Assembly: GCF_019266065.1 (NCBI RefSeq)
Contig: NZ_LPNR01000087.1
Span: forward strand, 1 to 63,577
Length of the DNA stretch: 63,577 nt
Source: Nocardia sp. MH4
Lineage (GTDB): Bacteria; Actinomycetota; Actinomycetes; Mycobacteriales; Mycobacteriaceae
Direction of reading: 5' to 3'
Shown here piece after piece: positions 9,430 to 40,890 of this stretch. The notes under the pieces were generated by a model. The model had not been told where the DNA came from. It was given only the letters and a program-made list of their open reading frames with translations, and searched no databases. The position numbers and the translations under genes are program-made. How positions within the stretch are numbered: position 1 is the stretch's first letter; each line of letters opens with the position of its first letter.

Positions 9430-10101
9430 ATGATTGACAACATTCTGCCCTCGGGCGTGGCCGCCGCCGAGTTGCTGGCGTACCCGGAGGACCTGAAGGC
9501 GCACCCCGCCGAGGAACACCTCATCGCCAAGTCGGTCGAGAAGCGTCGGCGCGACTTCATCGGCGCCCGCCACTGCGCCCGCCTCGCGCTCGAGCAGCTG
9601 GGCGAGCCGCCGGTGGCCATCGGCAAGGGGGAGCGGGGCATGCCCCTGTTCCCGCGCGGTGTGGTCGGCAGCTTGACCCACTGCGACGGCTACCGCGCCG
9701 CGGCGATGGCGCACGCGCTGCGCTTCCGCTCGGTCGGCATCGACGCCGAACCGCACGGCGCGCTGCCCGAGGGCGTGCTCGAGTCGGTCAGTCTGCCCGC
9801 CGAACGGGACTGGCTGGCGACCGCGCCCGCCGACGGTCTGCACCTGGACCGCCTGCTGTTCTGCGCCAAGGAGGCCACCTACAAGGCATGGTTCCCGCTG
9901 ACGCTGCGCTGGCTCGGTTTCGAGGACGCGCACATCAGTGTCGAGATCGATTCCCGCACCGCCGATTCCGGTACGGGCACCTTCCACACGCAGCTGCTCG
10001 TGCCCGGGACGACGAACGACGGCGGCGCCCCGCTGACCTCGTTCGACGGCCGCTGGATGATCGCCGACGGGCTGATCCTGACCGCGATCGCGCACGGCTG
10101 A
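9430..10101 (+). CDS. pptT: 4'-phosphopantetheinyl transferase, Sfp type
   Basis: Transfers the phosphopantetheine arm of CoA to a serine of carrier proteins, converting apo to holo forms. At 223 aa it has the normal Sfp/EntD single-chain length. Motifs seen: GSLTHCDGY, the magnesium-binding VGIDAEPHG and [11 protein letters not shown] (the W/F-x-x-KEA-x-x-K signature). In mycobacteria PptT is essential and modifies type I polyketide synthases, mycolate synthase and all NRPSs. The giant NRPS in this window has seven carrier domains, so this is its obvious partner (inference). The gene overlaps truB by one base (TGATG) and follows the metallophosphoesterase, repeating the Rv2795c-Rv2794c-Rv2793c arrangement. 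There is no Shine-Dalgarno sequence, and the promoter element suggests a leaderless mRNA. Confidence 0.96.
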   Translation: MIDNILPSGVAAAELLAYPEDLKAHPAEEHLIAKSVEKRRRDFIGARHCARLALEQLGEPPVAIGKGERGMPLFPRGVVGSLTHCDGYRAAAMAHALRFRSVGIDAEPHGALPEGVLESVSLPAERDWLATAPADGLHLDRLLFCAKEATYKAWFPLTLRWLGFEDAHISVEIDSRTADSGTGTFHTQLLVPGTTNDGGAPLTSFDGRWMIADGLILTAIAHG

Positions 10102-11033
10102 TGGCCGCGCGCACCCCCGCGGTCGACCAGCTCGGCGGCCTGGTCATCGTCGACAAGGACGGCGGCTGGACCAGCCACGATGTCGTCGCGCGCAGCCGGA
10201 AGCTGTTGCGCACCAAGAAGGTCGGGCACGCGGGCACGCTCGATCCGATGGCCACCGGCGTGCTCGTACTCGGTGTGGAGCGGGCGACCAAGCTGCTCGG
10301 CCAGCTGATCCTGACCACCAAGGCCTACACCGCGACCATCCGGCTCGGCCAGGCCACGATCACCGACGACGCCGAGGGCGAGGTCACCGCGACCACCCCG
10401 GCGCTGCACGTCACCGACGCCGAGATCGCGGCCGGTGTCGCGGCGCTGACCGGCGACATCGAACAGGTCCCGGCCACGGTGAGCGCCATCAAGGTCGACG
10501 GCGAGCGCGCCTACGCCCGCGCCCGCGCCGGGGAGGACGTGCAGCTCACGGCCCGTCCGGTGACGGTGTCGCGCTTCGAGGTGCTGGCCCGCCGCGATGT
10601 CGCGGACGGCGAATTCGTCGATCTGGACGTCGAAGTCGAGTGCTCCTCGGGCACCTACATCCGCGCCCTGGCCCGCGACCTCGGCGCCGCCCTCGGCGTC
10701 GGCGGCCATCTGACGGCGTTGCGTCGGACCAGAGTCGGCCCGTTCACCCTCGAACACGCTCGCACCCTGGAGCAACTGGCCGCCGCCGCGGCGGCCGAAC
10801 AGCCCCTGCTCAGCCTCGACATCGACACCGCGGTCCGCACCGCGTTCCCGCACCGCGACATCGACGAGTCCCAGGCGAACGACCTGCGCAACGGCCGCTG
10901 GCTCGAGCCGATCGGGATCAAGGGCGTGTACGCGGCCATCGATCCGTCGGGCAAGGCCATCGCCTTGCTCGAGGAGAGCGGCAAGCGCGCGGCCTCGGTG
11001 ATGGTGGTCCGTCCCCAGGGCATCGGCGACTGA
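10101..11033 (+). CDS. truB: tRNA pseudouridine-55 synthase
   Basis: Isomerises U55 in the T loop of nearly all elongator tRNAs. The 310-aa protein opens with [18 protein letters not shown] and has the catalytic motif [12 protein letters not shown] with Asp48 as nucleophile. It continues with the second signature ([10 protein letters not shown]) and [14 protein letters not shown], and ends in a PUA-like C-terminal domain typical of actinobacterial TruB. The ATG at 10101 overlaps the pptT stop codon by one base, so translation is coupled to pptT. The window also holds two minus-strand tRNA-like elements with TTCGACT T loops, which are potential TruB substrates. Identification is secure. Confidence 0.97.
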   Translation: MAARTPAVDQLGGLVIVDKDGGWTSHDVVARSRKLLRTKKVGHAGTLDPMATGVLVLGVERATKLLGQLILTTKAYTATIRLGQATITDDAEGEVTATTPALHVTDAEIAAGVAALTGDIEQVPATVSAIKVDGERAYARARAGEDVQLTARPVTVSRFEVLARRDVADGEFVDLDVEVECSSGTYIRALARDLGAALGVGGHLTALRRTRVGPFTLEHARTLEQLAAAAAAEQPLLSLDIDTAVRTAFPHRDIDESQANDLRNGRWLEPIGIKGVYAAIDPSGKAIALLEESGKRAASVMVVRPQGIGD

Positions 11034-11176
11034 GACGAAAGGTCGTGCGCCGCGTGGTGTTCGGCGGATTCCCGCGGGCCGATGTCTGCGTCGCCGGACA
11101 TCGTCGTTCGCGCCTACGTAGAGTGGCGGTGACGGTCGGCGTACGGATGTCGCCGATCGCGGGGAAGGGTAGCGCG

Positions 11177-11599
11177 ATGAGTACAGAGCCGGTCGACACG
11201 TTCACGCTGTGGGACCGCGACGGGGACGGGCTGGTGTCGGTGGACGACATCGCCGCCGGAATCCGTTCCGCCGGTATCGAGGTCGACCGCGCGGCGATCG
11301 AACGACTGGTCGCCGCCGCCGACACCGACGGCGACTTCCTGGTCTCTCGTGCCGAATTCGACGCCGCCGTGGTCGAGGGCCGTATCGAGGTGACCGACGC
11401 CGACGCGGCGTTCCGGGTCTTCGACGTCAACGGCGACGGCCGCATCTCGGTGAGCGAACTGGACGCACTGATCCGCCACGTCGGCGGCGGCCGCATCGAG
11501 GAACCGGCCGCGGACCTCCTCGCCGCGGCCGACCAGGACGGCGACGGCTACCTCTCGCTCGCGGAATTCCGTGTCCTGCTGGACTTCCTGTCCCGCTGA
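11177..11599 (+). CDS. Four-EF-hand calcium-binding protein (calerythrin-like)
   Basis: Acidic cytosolic protein of 140 aa made of four EF-hands. Loops fall at residues 13-24 (DRDGDGLVSVDD), 49-60 (DTDGDFLVSRAE), 83-94 (DVNGDGRISVSE) and 119-130 (DQDGDGYLSLAE). Each has Asp at positions 1, 3 and 5. Position 12 is Glu in loops 2 to 4 but Asp in loop 1, which favours magnesium or weaker calcium binding there. The arrangement resembles calerythrin of Saccharopolyspora and the CabA-type proteins of actinomycetes, proposed as calcium buffers or sensors. There is no signal peptide. ATG 11177 has GGGGAAGGG (11161-11169) 7 nt upstream. The gene stands between truB and a lipoprotein gene on the same strand but with separate spacing. 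Its partner is unknown. Confidence 0.9.
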   Translation: MSTEPVDTFTLWDRDGDGLVSVDDIAAGIRSAGIEVDRAAIERLVAAADTDGDFLVSRAEFDAAVVEGRIEVTDADAAFRVFDVNGDGRISVSELDALIRHVGGGRIEEPAADLLAAADQDGDGYLSLAEFRVLLDFLSR

Positions 11600-11701
11600 G
11601 CCACGCCGCCGTGGCGTCAGGGCCACTGGACGGTGGTTAACGCCACCGCCCTTCGTCGCGATAGCCAGGACGAATAGCTCTCGGCTACGGAGGGGTGGGC
11701 C

Positions 11702-12514
11702 ATGGCTGCACGAGGGAAGACCTGGATCGGCGTCGTCGTCGGGGTGACGCTGCTGCTCGCGGGATGCGGCGGTGGTGGTGATCCGCAGGGGTCGGGGGCG
11801 TCGAGTTCGGTCCGGCCGAGTACGGCAACCAGCACCTCCCGGCCGCCGGTGATCATCCCGCCGAGCGCGGCACCGGTGACGAGCGCGCCGGTCGGTACCG
11901 CCACCGCGCCCACAGCCACCCGCACTACTCCGGCGCCGGTGCCCGGGACCGGGACGGTCGTCCTGCGCACGGCGACGCTGTCCGGTGTTCCGGTTCCCGG
12001 TGTCCCCGTGCGTCTTTCGCTTCAGCAGCCGTGCGACCCGGCCGGTCGCGACATCCCCGTCGGCGAGACCACCGAAACGCAACGCCAGGACGGTGTCACC
12101 GACGCCGCCGGCGTGGCCGTCTTCACCGCCGTGACGGGCTGCTACCACTTCGGGATGACGGCCCCGGCGGGCACCGATCCGGTTCCCGAGGGCATGCACT
12201 CGCTCTTCCTCGTCGACGCCGGCGCGACCGTCACCGGGAATCTGCGCTTCCAGGACACCGCACCGGCGCCCGCCTGCGCCGAAGCCACCGTCGAGACCGA
12301 ACTCGGGGTCGACCGCGTGCCCGCCGCCACCATCTCCCACTGCGACGGCCGCTGGGCCGTCGTGTCCTGGAACAGCCCCGGCGACAACCAGCGCATCATC
12401 ACCCGCGCCTCCGGGACCTGGACGACCTATGTCCGGTTCCCGCACGACACGTGCTGGGCCGAGGCCACCGCCGCCGGCGTCCCGGATACGCTGCGGTCCT
12501 ACTTCAGCTGCTAG
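11702..12514 (+). CDS. Lipoprotein of unknown function
   Basis: Exported lipoprotein of 270 aa. The signal peptide ends in a clear lipobox (TLLLAGC), giving an N-acylated cysteine at about residue 22. A Ser/Thr/Pro-rich linker (to about residue 80) leads to a beta-rich domain with GVPVRLSL and TDAAGVAVFTAVTGCYHFG. That pattern is like a carboxypeptidase-regulatory or transthyretin-like fold with a built-in disulphide. A second C-terminal segment has paired cysteines (HDTCWAEA and the terminal FSC). I do not recognise the family and propose no enzymatic role. ATG 11702 has GGAGGGG about 7 nt upstream. The 3' end overlaps the convergent sirR-type gene by four bases (12511-12514). Confidence 0.75.
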   Translation: MAARGKTWIGVVVGVTLLLAGCGGGGDPQGSGASSSVRPSTATSTSRPPVIIPPSAAPVTSAPVGTATAPTATRTTPAPVPGTGTVVLRTATLSGVPVPGVPVRLSLQQPCDPAGRDIPVGETTETQRQDGVTDAAGVAVFTAVTGCYHFGMTAPAGTDPVPEGMHSLFLVDAGATVTGNLRFQDTAPAPACAEATVETELGVDRVPAATISHCDGRWAVVSWNSPGDNQRIITRASGTWTTYVRFPHDTCWAEATAAGVPDTLRSYFSC

Positions 12515-13278
12515 GCGGTCAGCCAGATAGCTTCGGCGGCAAGGGTGCCCAGTTCGGTCGGGGTGTCGGCGGCGGCGATGCGGACCGCGATGGTGCCGGC
12601 GAAATCGCGGCGCTCCTCGACCGCGATCACGGTGTCGAGGGCGATGCCGACCGAGTCGAAGTAGCGCAGCATGGCGGGGTCGGAGTCGGAGATGCGGGCG
12701 ACGCGGCCGGATTCGCCCGCGGCGAAGTCGGACAGGCGCCGGGCCGGGGGCGTGGGGACCGCGCCGTCGACGGACGGGATGGGGTCGCCGTGCGGATCGC
12801 GATCGGGGTGGCCGAGTTTGGCGTCGATGCGCGACATCAGCAGTTCCGAGACCGCGTGCTCGAGCACCTCGGCCTCGTCGTGGACCTCGTCCCAGCCGTA
12901 CCCGAGCTCGTTCACCAGGAACGTCTCGATCAGCCGGTGCCTGCGCACCATGGCGACGGCGGCGCGCCGGCCGTGCTCGGTGAGGGTGATCGAGCCATAG
13001 CGGGCGTGCTCGACCAGACCCTGATCGGAGAGCTTGCGGACCGCCTCGGACACCGTCGAGGCCGACACCCCGATCCGCTCGGCGAGCAGCTTGGTCGAGA
13101 CCTTCTCCTGTGACCACTCCTGGGCGGTCCAGATGACTTTCAGATAGTCCTGCGCCACTGCGGACAATTCGGGCGCGAGCGTCGCGGTGGCAGCGAGTTC
13201 GGCCTGTTCACCGGGCGCTGTCGACGCTCGGCGGGTAGCGACATCTCGTTTACCTGGCACATCATTGATGTTAGGCAT
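12511..13278 (-). CDS. sirR: DtxR/MntR-family metal-dependent repressor (SirR type)
   Basis: Transcription regulator of 255 aa. A winged helix at residues ~35-105 (AQDYLKVIW, then KLLAERIGVSASTVSEAVRKL) is followed by a metal-binding dimerisation domain (HRLIETFLVNELGYGWDEVHDEAE, split motif, then HPDRDPHGDPIP). A C-terminal FeoA/SH3-like domain has LRYFDSVGIALDTVIAV. This is the domain order of SirR/MntR and IdeR, and in M. tuberculosis the sirR gene (Rv2788) also lies beside ribF. It probably senses manganese or iron(II) and represses uptake genes. The start ATG 13278 leaves only 69 bp before the divergent ribF GTG, so the two promoters share this interval. A manganese-exporter-like terC lies later in the window, but no shared operator was found. 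Confidence 0.9.
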   Translation of the reverse strand: MPNINDVPGKRDVATRRASTAPGEQAELAATATLAPELSAVAQDYLKVIWTAQEWSQEKVSTKLLAERIGVSASTVSEAVRKLSDQGLVEHARYGSITLTEHGRRAAVAMVRRHRLIETFLVNELGYGWDEVHDEAEVLEHAVSELLMSRIDAKLGHPDRDPHGDPIPSVDGAVPTPPARRLSDFAAGESGRVARISDSDPAMLRYFDSVGIALDTVIAVEERRDFAGTIAVRIAAADTPTELGTLAAEAIWLTA

Positions 13279-13334
13279 CCCTGGCCCGAATGACACATCG
13301 GCGGACCGGCACGGCGCCGGCGAATAACGTTGCG

Positions 13335-13340
13335 TAGGCT
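13335..13340 (+). promoter_or_regulatory. Leaderless -10 element of ribF
   Basis: TAGGCT lies 7 nt before the GTG at 13348, inside the 69-bp interval shared with the divergent sirR-type gene. Confidence 0.5.
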
Positions 13341-13347
13341 TCGCTCT

Positions 13348-14316
13348 GTGCAGAGATGGCGAAGTCTCGACGATGTGCCCGCCGACTGGGGGCGCTGCGT
13401 CCTCACGATCGGCGTGTTCGACGGCGTGCATCGCGGGCACGCGCAGCTGATCAGCCGCGCGGTGGCCGCGGCGAAGAAGCGTGATGTTCCCTCGGTTCTG
13501 ATGACCTTCGATCCGCATCCGATGGAAGTGGTCCGGCCCGGTTCCCATCCCGCCCAGCTCACCACCCTGACCCGGCGGGCCGAGCTCGCTGAGGAACTCG
13601 GGATCGACGTGTTCTGCGTGATGCCCTTCACCCAGGAGTTCATGAAGCTCACCCCGGCCGGGTACGTGCACGATCTGCTGGTCGAGCGGCTGCACGTCAC
13701 CGAGGTCGTCGTCGGCGACAACTTCACCTTCGGCAAGAAGGCCGCGGGCACCGTCGACACCATGCGCGAGCTGGGCGCCCGCTTCGGCTTCGAGGTCGAC
13801 GGGGTCACCCTGCTCGGCGAGCACGCCGTCACCTTCTCCTCCACTTACATCCGCGCCTGCGTCGACGCGGGCGACATGGCGGCCGCCGCCGAGGCGCTCG
13901 GCCGTCCGCATCGGGTCGAGGGCGTCGTCGTGCACGGTGACGGGCGCGGTCGCGGGCTCGGTTTCCCGACCGCCAACGTCGCCCCGCCGATGCACGCGGC
14001 GATCCCGGCCGACGGCGTGTACGCGGGCTGGTTCACCGTGCTCGGCCCCGGCCCGACCATCGGCACGGTCGAGCCCGGTGCGCGCGCGATGGCCGCCATC
14101 TCGGTCGGCACGAATCCCACCTTCTCCGGCCGTTCGCGCACCGTGGAGGCCTTCGTCCTCGACGGCGAGGCCGATCTGTACGGCCAGCACGTGGCGGTCG
14201 ACTTCGTCGAGCAGCTGCGCGGGATGCGCAAGTTCGACACCATCGACGACCTGGTCGAGGCCATGGGCCGCGATGTCGAGAACGCGCGCAAGGTACTCAC
14301 CGCCGCCGACGCCTGA
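13348..14316 (+). CDS. ribF: Bifunctional riboflavin kinase / FAD synthetase
   Basis: Makes FMN from riboflavin and ATP, then FAD from FMN. The 322-aa protein has an N-terminal nucleotidyltransferase domain with [10 protein letters not shown] and [11 protein letters not shown]-terminal RFK domain has [10 protein letters not shown] and the catalytic [13 protein letters not shown] region. GTG 13348 is chosen because it gives [22 protein letters not shown], matching the mycobacterial RibF start. The frame could extend to a TTG at 13330, but the -10-like TAGGCT lies between the two. It is divergent from the sirR-type regulator and is followed by rpsO after 128 nt. No FMN riboswitch is seen; a leaderless mRNA leaves no room for one. 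Confidence 0.96.
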   Translation: MQRWRSLDDVPADWGRCVLTIGVFDGVHRGHAQLISRAVAAAKKRDVPSVLMTFDPHPMEVVRPGSHPAQLTTLTRRAELAEELGIDVFCVMPFTQEFMKLTPAGYVHDLLVERLHVTEVVVGDNFTFGKKAAGTVDTMRELGARFGFEVDGVTLLGEHAVTFSSTYIRACVDAGDMAAAAEALGRPHRVEGVVVHGDGRGRGLGFPTANVAPPMHAAIPADGVYAGWFTVLGPGPTIGTVEPGARAMAAISVGTNPTFSGRSRTVEAFVLDGEADLYGQHVAVDFVEQLRGMRKFDTIDDLVEAMGRDVENARKVLTAADA

Positions 14317-14347
14317 GGCCGGTGCGGCCCGCGCCCGAGCGCTCCGG

Positions 14348-14353
14348 TACAGT
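14348..14353 (+). promoter_or_regulatory. Candidate -10 of rpsO
   Basis: TACAGT lies about 92 nt before the rpsO start in the ribF-rpsO interval. No convincing -35 hexamer accompanies it, so it is tentative. Confidence 0.3.
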
Positions 14354-14444
14354 CGATCCTCGGGTTTGCTGCGGTCCGCGGTGGCGCCCATTCCGGGTAA
14401 CCGGGACTTCGAGCGCGGAACTGAGAAAGAGGAGTCGATGCCGC

Positions 14445-14714
14445 ATGGCGCTGACCACTGAGCAGAAGTCGGCCATTCTGGCCGAGTACGGCCTGCACGA
14501 GAAGGACACCGGCTCGCCGGAGGCGCAGATCGCGCTGCTGTCGAAGCGAATCTCGGACCTGACCGAGCACCTCAAGCAGCACAAGCACGATCACCACACC
14601 CGGCACGGCCTGCTGGCCCTGATCGGTCGTCGTCGTCGCCTGTCGAAGTACCTGCAGGCCAAGGACATCGAGCGCTACCGTTCGCTCATCGAGCGTCTCG
14701 GCCTGCGCCGCTGA
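14445..14714 (+). CDS. rpsO: 30S ribosomal protein S15
   Basis: Small-subunit protein (89 aa) that binds the central three-way junction of 16S rRNA and forms the B4 bridge to the 50S subunit. It opens [21 protein letters not shown]. The S15 signature runs through [16 protein letters not shown], then [15 protein letters not shown] and RRRRLSKYL to the C-terminus GLRR. ATG 14445 has GAAAGAGGAG (14425-14434) 10 nt upstream. An out-of-frame ATG at 14438 is closer to the ribosome-binding site but gives only a few codons. The rpsO-pnp pair is conserved across bacteria. Two stem-loops separate the genes here, which suggests processing or partial termination between them. Confidence 0.98.
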   Translation: MALTTEQKSAILAEYGLHEKDTGSPEAQIALLSKRISDLTEHLKQHKHDHHTRHGLLALIGRRRRLSKYLQAKDIERYRSLIERLGLRR

Positions 14715-14726
14715 TCTGCTTCGACA

Positions 14727-14744
14727 CGCCTCCTCGCTGAGGCG
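14727..14744 (+). terminator. Small hairpin after rpsO
   Basis: CGCCTC and GAGGCG pair around a 6-nt loop, 12 nt after the rpsO stop. It is weak alone but sits just before a much longer stem-loop. Confidence 0.4.
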
Positions 14745-14753
14745 GTCGGCGAG

Positions 14754-14791
14754 TAGCCAATGGGAAGAAGTACACTTCTTCTCGTTGGCTA
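14754..14791 (+). promoter_or_regulatory. Long stem-loop in the rpsO-pnp interval
   Basis: The two halves pair over about 17 bp with only two G-U wobbles and a UACA loop: the 5' arm begins TAGCCAATGGGAAGAAG and the 3' arm ends CTTCTTCTCGTTGGCTA. In E. coli and Streptomyces a stem in this interval is cleaved by RNase III, and PNPase then represses its own message. This is the likely equivalent, although termination is also possible. Confidence 0.7.
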
Positions 14792-15090
14792 TTCGTGTAT
14801 TCGGCGACCATCGGGTTTCCGCGTGCACTACAACATGTGACAGCCGTGTGCATCCGTCCGCGTGGCGTCGGTCTTCGGTAGTGGCCTTTCGGCAGGCGTT
14901 TTTCCCGCCGCCGTCGGGCTTCGATCGATGACCGCCTCCGCGTCGCCGCTTCCAAGGGGATCCGGCCGGGTGCTGCGCGTGGCAGCCAGGAGGGTTTCCA
15001 CGTGTCCGTGTCCGGTACGGCTGACGAAATAGCTGGTTCGCGCCCACATGGTGCTGCGCTCCGGCGAGACGAGAGGTCGAGAGAAGAAAA
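14792..15090 (+). other. Long 5' leader of pnp, no gene seen
   Basis: About 300 bases separate the stem-loop from the pnp ATG. I find no ORF with plausible codon use and no known riboswitch. The end is purine-rich (GAGAGAAGAAAA) and supplies the ribosome-binding site. It probably serves as the regulated leader of pnp. Confidence 0.5.
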
Positions 15091-17361
15091 ATGACGCAGA
15101 CAACTGAACGTGCTTCGACTGCGGTCGAGGTCGAGCCCGGTGTTTTCGAGTCGGTCGCGCTGATCGACAACGGTAGCTTCGGCACCCGCACCATCCGCTT
15201 CGAGACGGGCCGTCTGGCCAAGCAGGCCGCCGGATCCGTCGTCGCCTACCTGGACGACGAGACCATGCTGCTGTCGGCGACCACCGCCGGCAAGCACCCC
15301 AAGGACCAGTTCGACTTCTTCCCGCTGACGGTCGACGTCGAAGAGCGCATGTACGCCGCGGGCCGCATCCCCGGCTCGTTCTTCCGTCGCGAGGGCCGCC
15401 CCTCCACCGACGCGATCCTGACCTGTCGCCTGATCGACCGTCCGCTGCGCCCGTCGTTCGTCGACGGCCTGCGCAACGAGATCCAGGTCGTGGTCACCGT
15501 GCTGAGCCTGGACCCGCAGGATCTCTACGACGTGGTGGCCATCAACGCCGCCTCGGCGTCCACCCAGATCTCCGGTCTGCCGTTCTCCGGCCCGGTCGGC
15601 GGCGTGCGCGTCGCCCTGATCGGTGATCAGTGGGTCGCGTTCCCGACCGTCGAGCAGCTCGAGGGCGCCGTGTTCGACATGGTCGTCGCGGGCCGGGTCA
15701 CCGAGTCCGGTGACGTCGCCATCATGATGGTCGAGGCCGAGGCCACCGACAAGGTCATCGCGCTGATCTCCGACGGCGCGCAGGCGCCCACCGAGGCCGT
15801 CGTGGCCCAGGGCCTCGAGGCCGCCAAGCCGTTCATCGCCCGCCTGTGCCGCGCGCAGTCGGACCTGGCGACCCTGGCCGCCAAGCCCACCGAGGAGTTC
15901 CCGCTCTTCCCGCCGTACGCCGCCGACGTGTTCGAGGCCGTCGAGGGCACCGCCAAGCGTGAGCTGAACGAGGCGCTGAGCATCGCCGACAAGCAGGCCC
16001 GCGAGGCCAAGATCGACGAGATCAAGCTCGACGTGCTCTCGCGTCTGGGCGAGGACTTCACCGGCCGGGAGAAGGAGCTGGGCGCCGCGTTCCGCTCGGT
16101 CACCAAGAAGCTGGTGCGCCAGCGCATCCTGACCGATGGCTTCCGCATCGACGGCCGTGGTCTGGCCGACATCCGCGCGCTGTCCGCCGAGGTCGCCGTG
16201 ATCCCGCGCGCCCACGGTTCGGCGCTGTTCGAGCGTGGCGAGACCCAGATCATGGGCGTCACCACCCTGGACATGGTGAAGATGGCCCAGCAGGTCGACT
16301 CGCTCGGCCCGGAGACCTCCAAGCGCTACATGCACCACTACAACTTCCCGCCGTTCTCCACCGGCGAGACCGGCCGCGTCGGTTCGCCGAAGCGTCGCGA
16401 GATCGGCCACGGCGCGCTCGCCGAGCGTGCGCTGATGCCGGTGCTGCCCTCGCAGGAGGAGTTCCCCTACGCCATCCGTCAGGTCTCGGAGGCGCTGGGC
16501 TCCAACGGTTCCACCTCGATGGGTTCGGTGTGTGCCTCGACCCTGTCGCTGCTGAACGCCGGTGTGCCGCTGAAGGCGCCGGTCGCCGGTATCGCCATGG
16601 GCCTGGTGTCGGACACCGTCACCAACGACAAGGGTGAGGACGAGGTCCGCTACGTCGCGCTGACCGACATCCTCGGCGCCGAGGACGCCTTCGGCGACAT
16701 GGACTTCAAGGTCGCCGGTACCCGTGACTTCGTCACCGCCCTGCAGCTGGACACCAAGCTCGACGGCATCCCCTCGCAGGTGCTGGCCGGTGCGCTGAAC
16801 CAGGCGCACGACGCCCGCACCACCATCCTGGACGTGATGGCCGAGGCCATCGCCACCCCGGACGAGATGAGCCCGTACGCCCCGCGCGTCACCGCGATCA
16901 AGATCCCGGTCGACAAGATCGGTGAGGTCATCGGGCCCAAGGGCAAGATGATCAACCAGATCACCGAGGACACCGGCGCCAACATCTCCATCGAGGATGA
17001 CGGCACCGTGTTCGTCGGTGCGACCGACGGGCCGTCGGCGCAGGCCGCGATCGACGCGATCAACGCGATCGCGAACCCGCAGCTGCCGAAGGTCGGCGAG
17101 CGTTTCCTGGGCACGGTCGTCAAGACCACCGCCTTCGGCGCGTTCGTCTCGCTGCTGCCGGGCCGCGACGGCCTGGTGCACATCTCCAAGCTGGGCAACG
17201 GCAAGCGCGTCGCCAAGGTCGAGGACGTGGTCAACGTCGGCGACAAGCTGCGCGTGGAGATCGCCGACATCGACAACCGCGGCAAGATCTCGCTGGTCCC
17301 CGTCGAAGACGAGGCCCCGGCCGCCGAGGCCGCCCCGGCCGAGGACACCGCCGCGGAGTAA
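15091..17361 (+). CDS. pnp: Polynucleotide phosphorylase / guanosine pentaphosphate synthetase
   Basis: Phosphorolytic 3'-5' exoribonuclease that also adds 3' tails. The actinobacterial form was named GpsI for (p)ppGpp-related activity. The 756 aa contain two RNase PH-like domains (first with [15 protein letters not shown], second with [20 protein letters not shown] and [13 protein letters not shown]) joined by an all-helical linker. A KH domain follows ([18 protein letters not shown]), then an S1 domain ([21 protein letters not shown]). The ATG at 15091 has a purine-rich GAGAGAAG upstream. It follows rpsO as in most bacteria. In mycobacteria pepR comes next; here a terminator and a 22.8-kb NRPS gene intervene. 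RNase J (rnj) in the same window is the other main RNA-decay enzyme. Confidence 0.98.
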   Translation: MTQTTERASTAVEVEPGVFESVALIDNGSFGTRTIRFETGRLAKQAAGSVVAYLDDETMLLSATTAGKHPKDQFDFFPLTVDVEERMYAAGRIPGSFFRREGRPSTDAILTCRLIDRPLRPSFVDGLRNEIQVVVTVLSLDPQDLYDVVAINAASASTQISGLPFSGPVGGVRVALIGDQWVAFPTVEQLEGAVFDMVVAGRVTESGDVAIMMVEAEATDKVIALISDGAQAPTEAVVAQGLEAAKPFIARLCRAQSDLATLAAKPTEEFPLFPPYAADVFEAVEGTAKRELNEALSIADKQAREAKIDEIKLDVLSRLGEDFTGREKELGAAFRSVTKKLVRQRILTDGFRIDGRGLADIRALSAEVAVIPRAHGSALFERGETQIMGVTTLDMVKMAQQVDSLGPETSKRYMHHYNFPPFSTGETGRVGSPKRREIGHGALAERALMPVLPSQEEFPYAIRQVSEALGSNGSTSMGSVCASTLSLLNAGVPLKAPVAGIAMGLVSDTVTNDKGEDEVRYVALTDILGAEDAFGDMDFKVAGTRDFVTALQLDTKLDGIPSQVLAGALNQAHDARTTILDVMAEAIATPDEMSPYAPRVTAIKIPVDKIGEVIGPKGKMINQITEDTGANISIEDDGTVFVGATDGPSAQAAIDAINAIANPQLPKVGERFLGTVVKTTAFGAFVSLLPGRDGLVHISKLGNGKRVAKVEDVVNVGDKLRVEIADIDNRGKISLVPVEDEAPAAEAAPAEDTAAE

Positions 17362-17388
17362 GCGCGCCGGTAGCTTCACCGATCACCG

Positions 17389-17422
17389 AAACCCCTCGCC
17401 GGTTCACCCCGGCGGGGGGTTT
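17389..17422 (+). terminator. Terminator after pnp
   Basis: AAACCCCTCGCCGG pairs with its complement CCGGCGGGGGGTTT (one G-T wobble) around a 6-nt loop, giving a 14-bp stem 27 nt after the pnp stop. It isolates the NRPS gene from housekeeping transcription. Confidence 0.85.
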
Positions 17423-17459
17423 CGTCGTGTCGGGGGACGACGCGTTCCAGGAAAAGTGG

Positions 17460-17532
17460 TGTGAATCACTGCGATGCAACGTTGATGCAACGTTGTTTCA
17501 CATAGTGTTGCCCGACACAGTGCGAACCTGTG
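17460..17532. promoter_or_regulatory. Palindrome cluster upstream of the NRPS gene
   Basis: Two identical palindromes CAACGTTG (17477-17484 and 17488-17495) lie 11 bp centre to centre, one helical turn apart, inside the direct repeat GATGCAACGTT. They are flanked by TGTGAA (17460-17465) and TTCACA (17497-17502). A further inverted repeat, CACAG-N7-CTGTG, lies at 17516-17532. This looks like binding sites for one or more regulators; none is identified. Confidence 0.55.
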
Positions 17533-17647
17533 CCGACAGCCGCCACATCGCCCGCACGGGCGATCGGGCGAGAGCTGTCCCCTCGGCGTATGCGGTCGAA
17601 TTGCTGGACCGTTCTCAGCGCCGGAATTCGCGGCCCCGGACCGAGAT

Positions 17648-17681
17648 TTTGACGGAATCTGGTCCGGTTTATTATCGGACC
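17648..17681 (+). promoter_or_regulatory. Candidate NRPS promoter overlapping an operator-like palindrome
   Basis: TTTGAC (17648-17653) and TATTAT (17670-17675) are separated by 16 bp, the best sigma-70-like pair in the interval and strikingly AT-rich for this genome. The -10 lies inside the perfect inverted repeat GGTCCG-N9-CGGACC (17661-17681). The half motif GGACCG also occurs at 17606 and 17638. Transcription from here would leave a ~288-nt leader before the ATG at 17970. Confidence 0.5.
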
Positions 17682-17969
17682 GAATACGCTTCTCTCGTCT
17701 GCGGGCGCGGGTGTCAGGTGTCGGGGTTGACGATGGAGGTCGGGAGATAACCGAGTCATAGCTGGTTGCATGGCGGCGAGCCGGCGGGTCGCGATCGTGT
17801 CATAGCCGATCGCACTGAATGCCGGTGTGAGCGGGCGGATTTCGGGCTGGGTGTCCGAGGTTGGCCGCCCCGAGCCGATCCCGTCACCCCGGTGGGTCCG
17901 GGGGAATTCCGAGAGTTGTATTGCGGCCGCGTGGCGTCACCTGCGGTCGGTAGATGGAAGGCAGTCCAG
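17682..17969 (+). other. Leader region of the NRPS gene
   Basis: No separate gene is supported here. The NRPS frame is open back to a TTG at 17766. The extra 68 codons have no domain similarity and a different residue mix, so they are treated as untranslated leader. GGAAGG (17956-17961) lies 8 nt before ATG 17970. Confidence 0.5.
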
Positions 17970-40769
<22,800 letters not shown>

Positions 40770-40857
40770 AATCGCGGAGCCGGCCGTCGAGCCTGCTGCC
40801 TGATCACCGAGGCATCCGCGCACGTCGCCAGCACCCTGTTCGAGAGGTCGAGAAGCC

Positions 40858-40890
40858 ATGTCAGTACAGCCGTCCGGTGGGATCGGGTGA
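40858..40890 (+). CDS. Ten-residue leader ORF coupled to pepR
   Basis: ATG 40858 opens a 10-codon ORF (MSVQPSGGIG) whose TGA overlaps the pepR GTG in the sequence GTGA. AGAGG at 40843-40847 is spaced for this ATG, whereas the pepR GTG has a poor ribosome-binding site of its own. Translation of pepR is therefore probably coupled to this mini-ORF. Whether the peptide itself matters is unknown. Confidence 0.45.
   Translation: MSVQPSGGIG

Noticed and set aside
17427..17750. 107-codon plus-strand frame upstream of the NRPS
   Set aside because: No ribosome-binding site, atypical composition, and it overlaps the palindromes and promoter-like elements.
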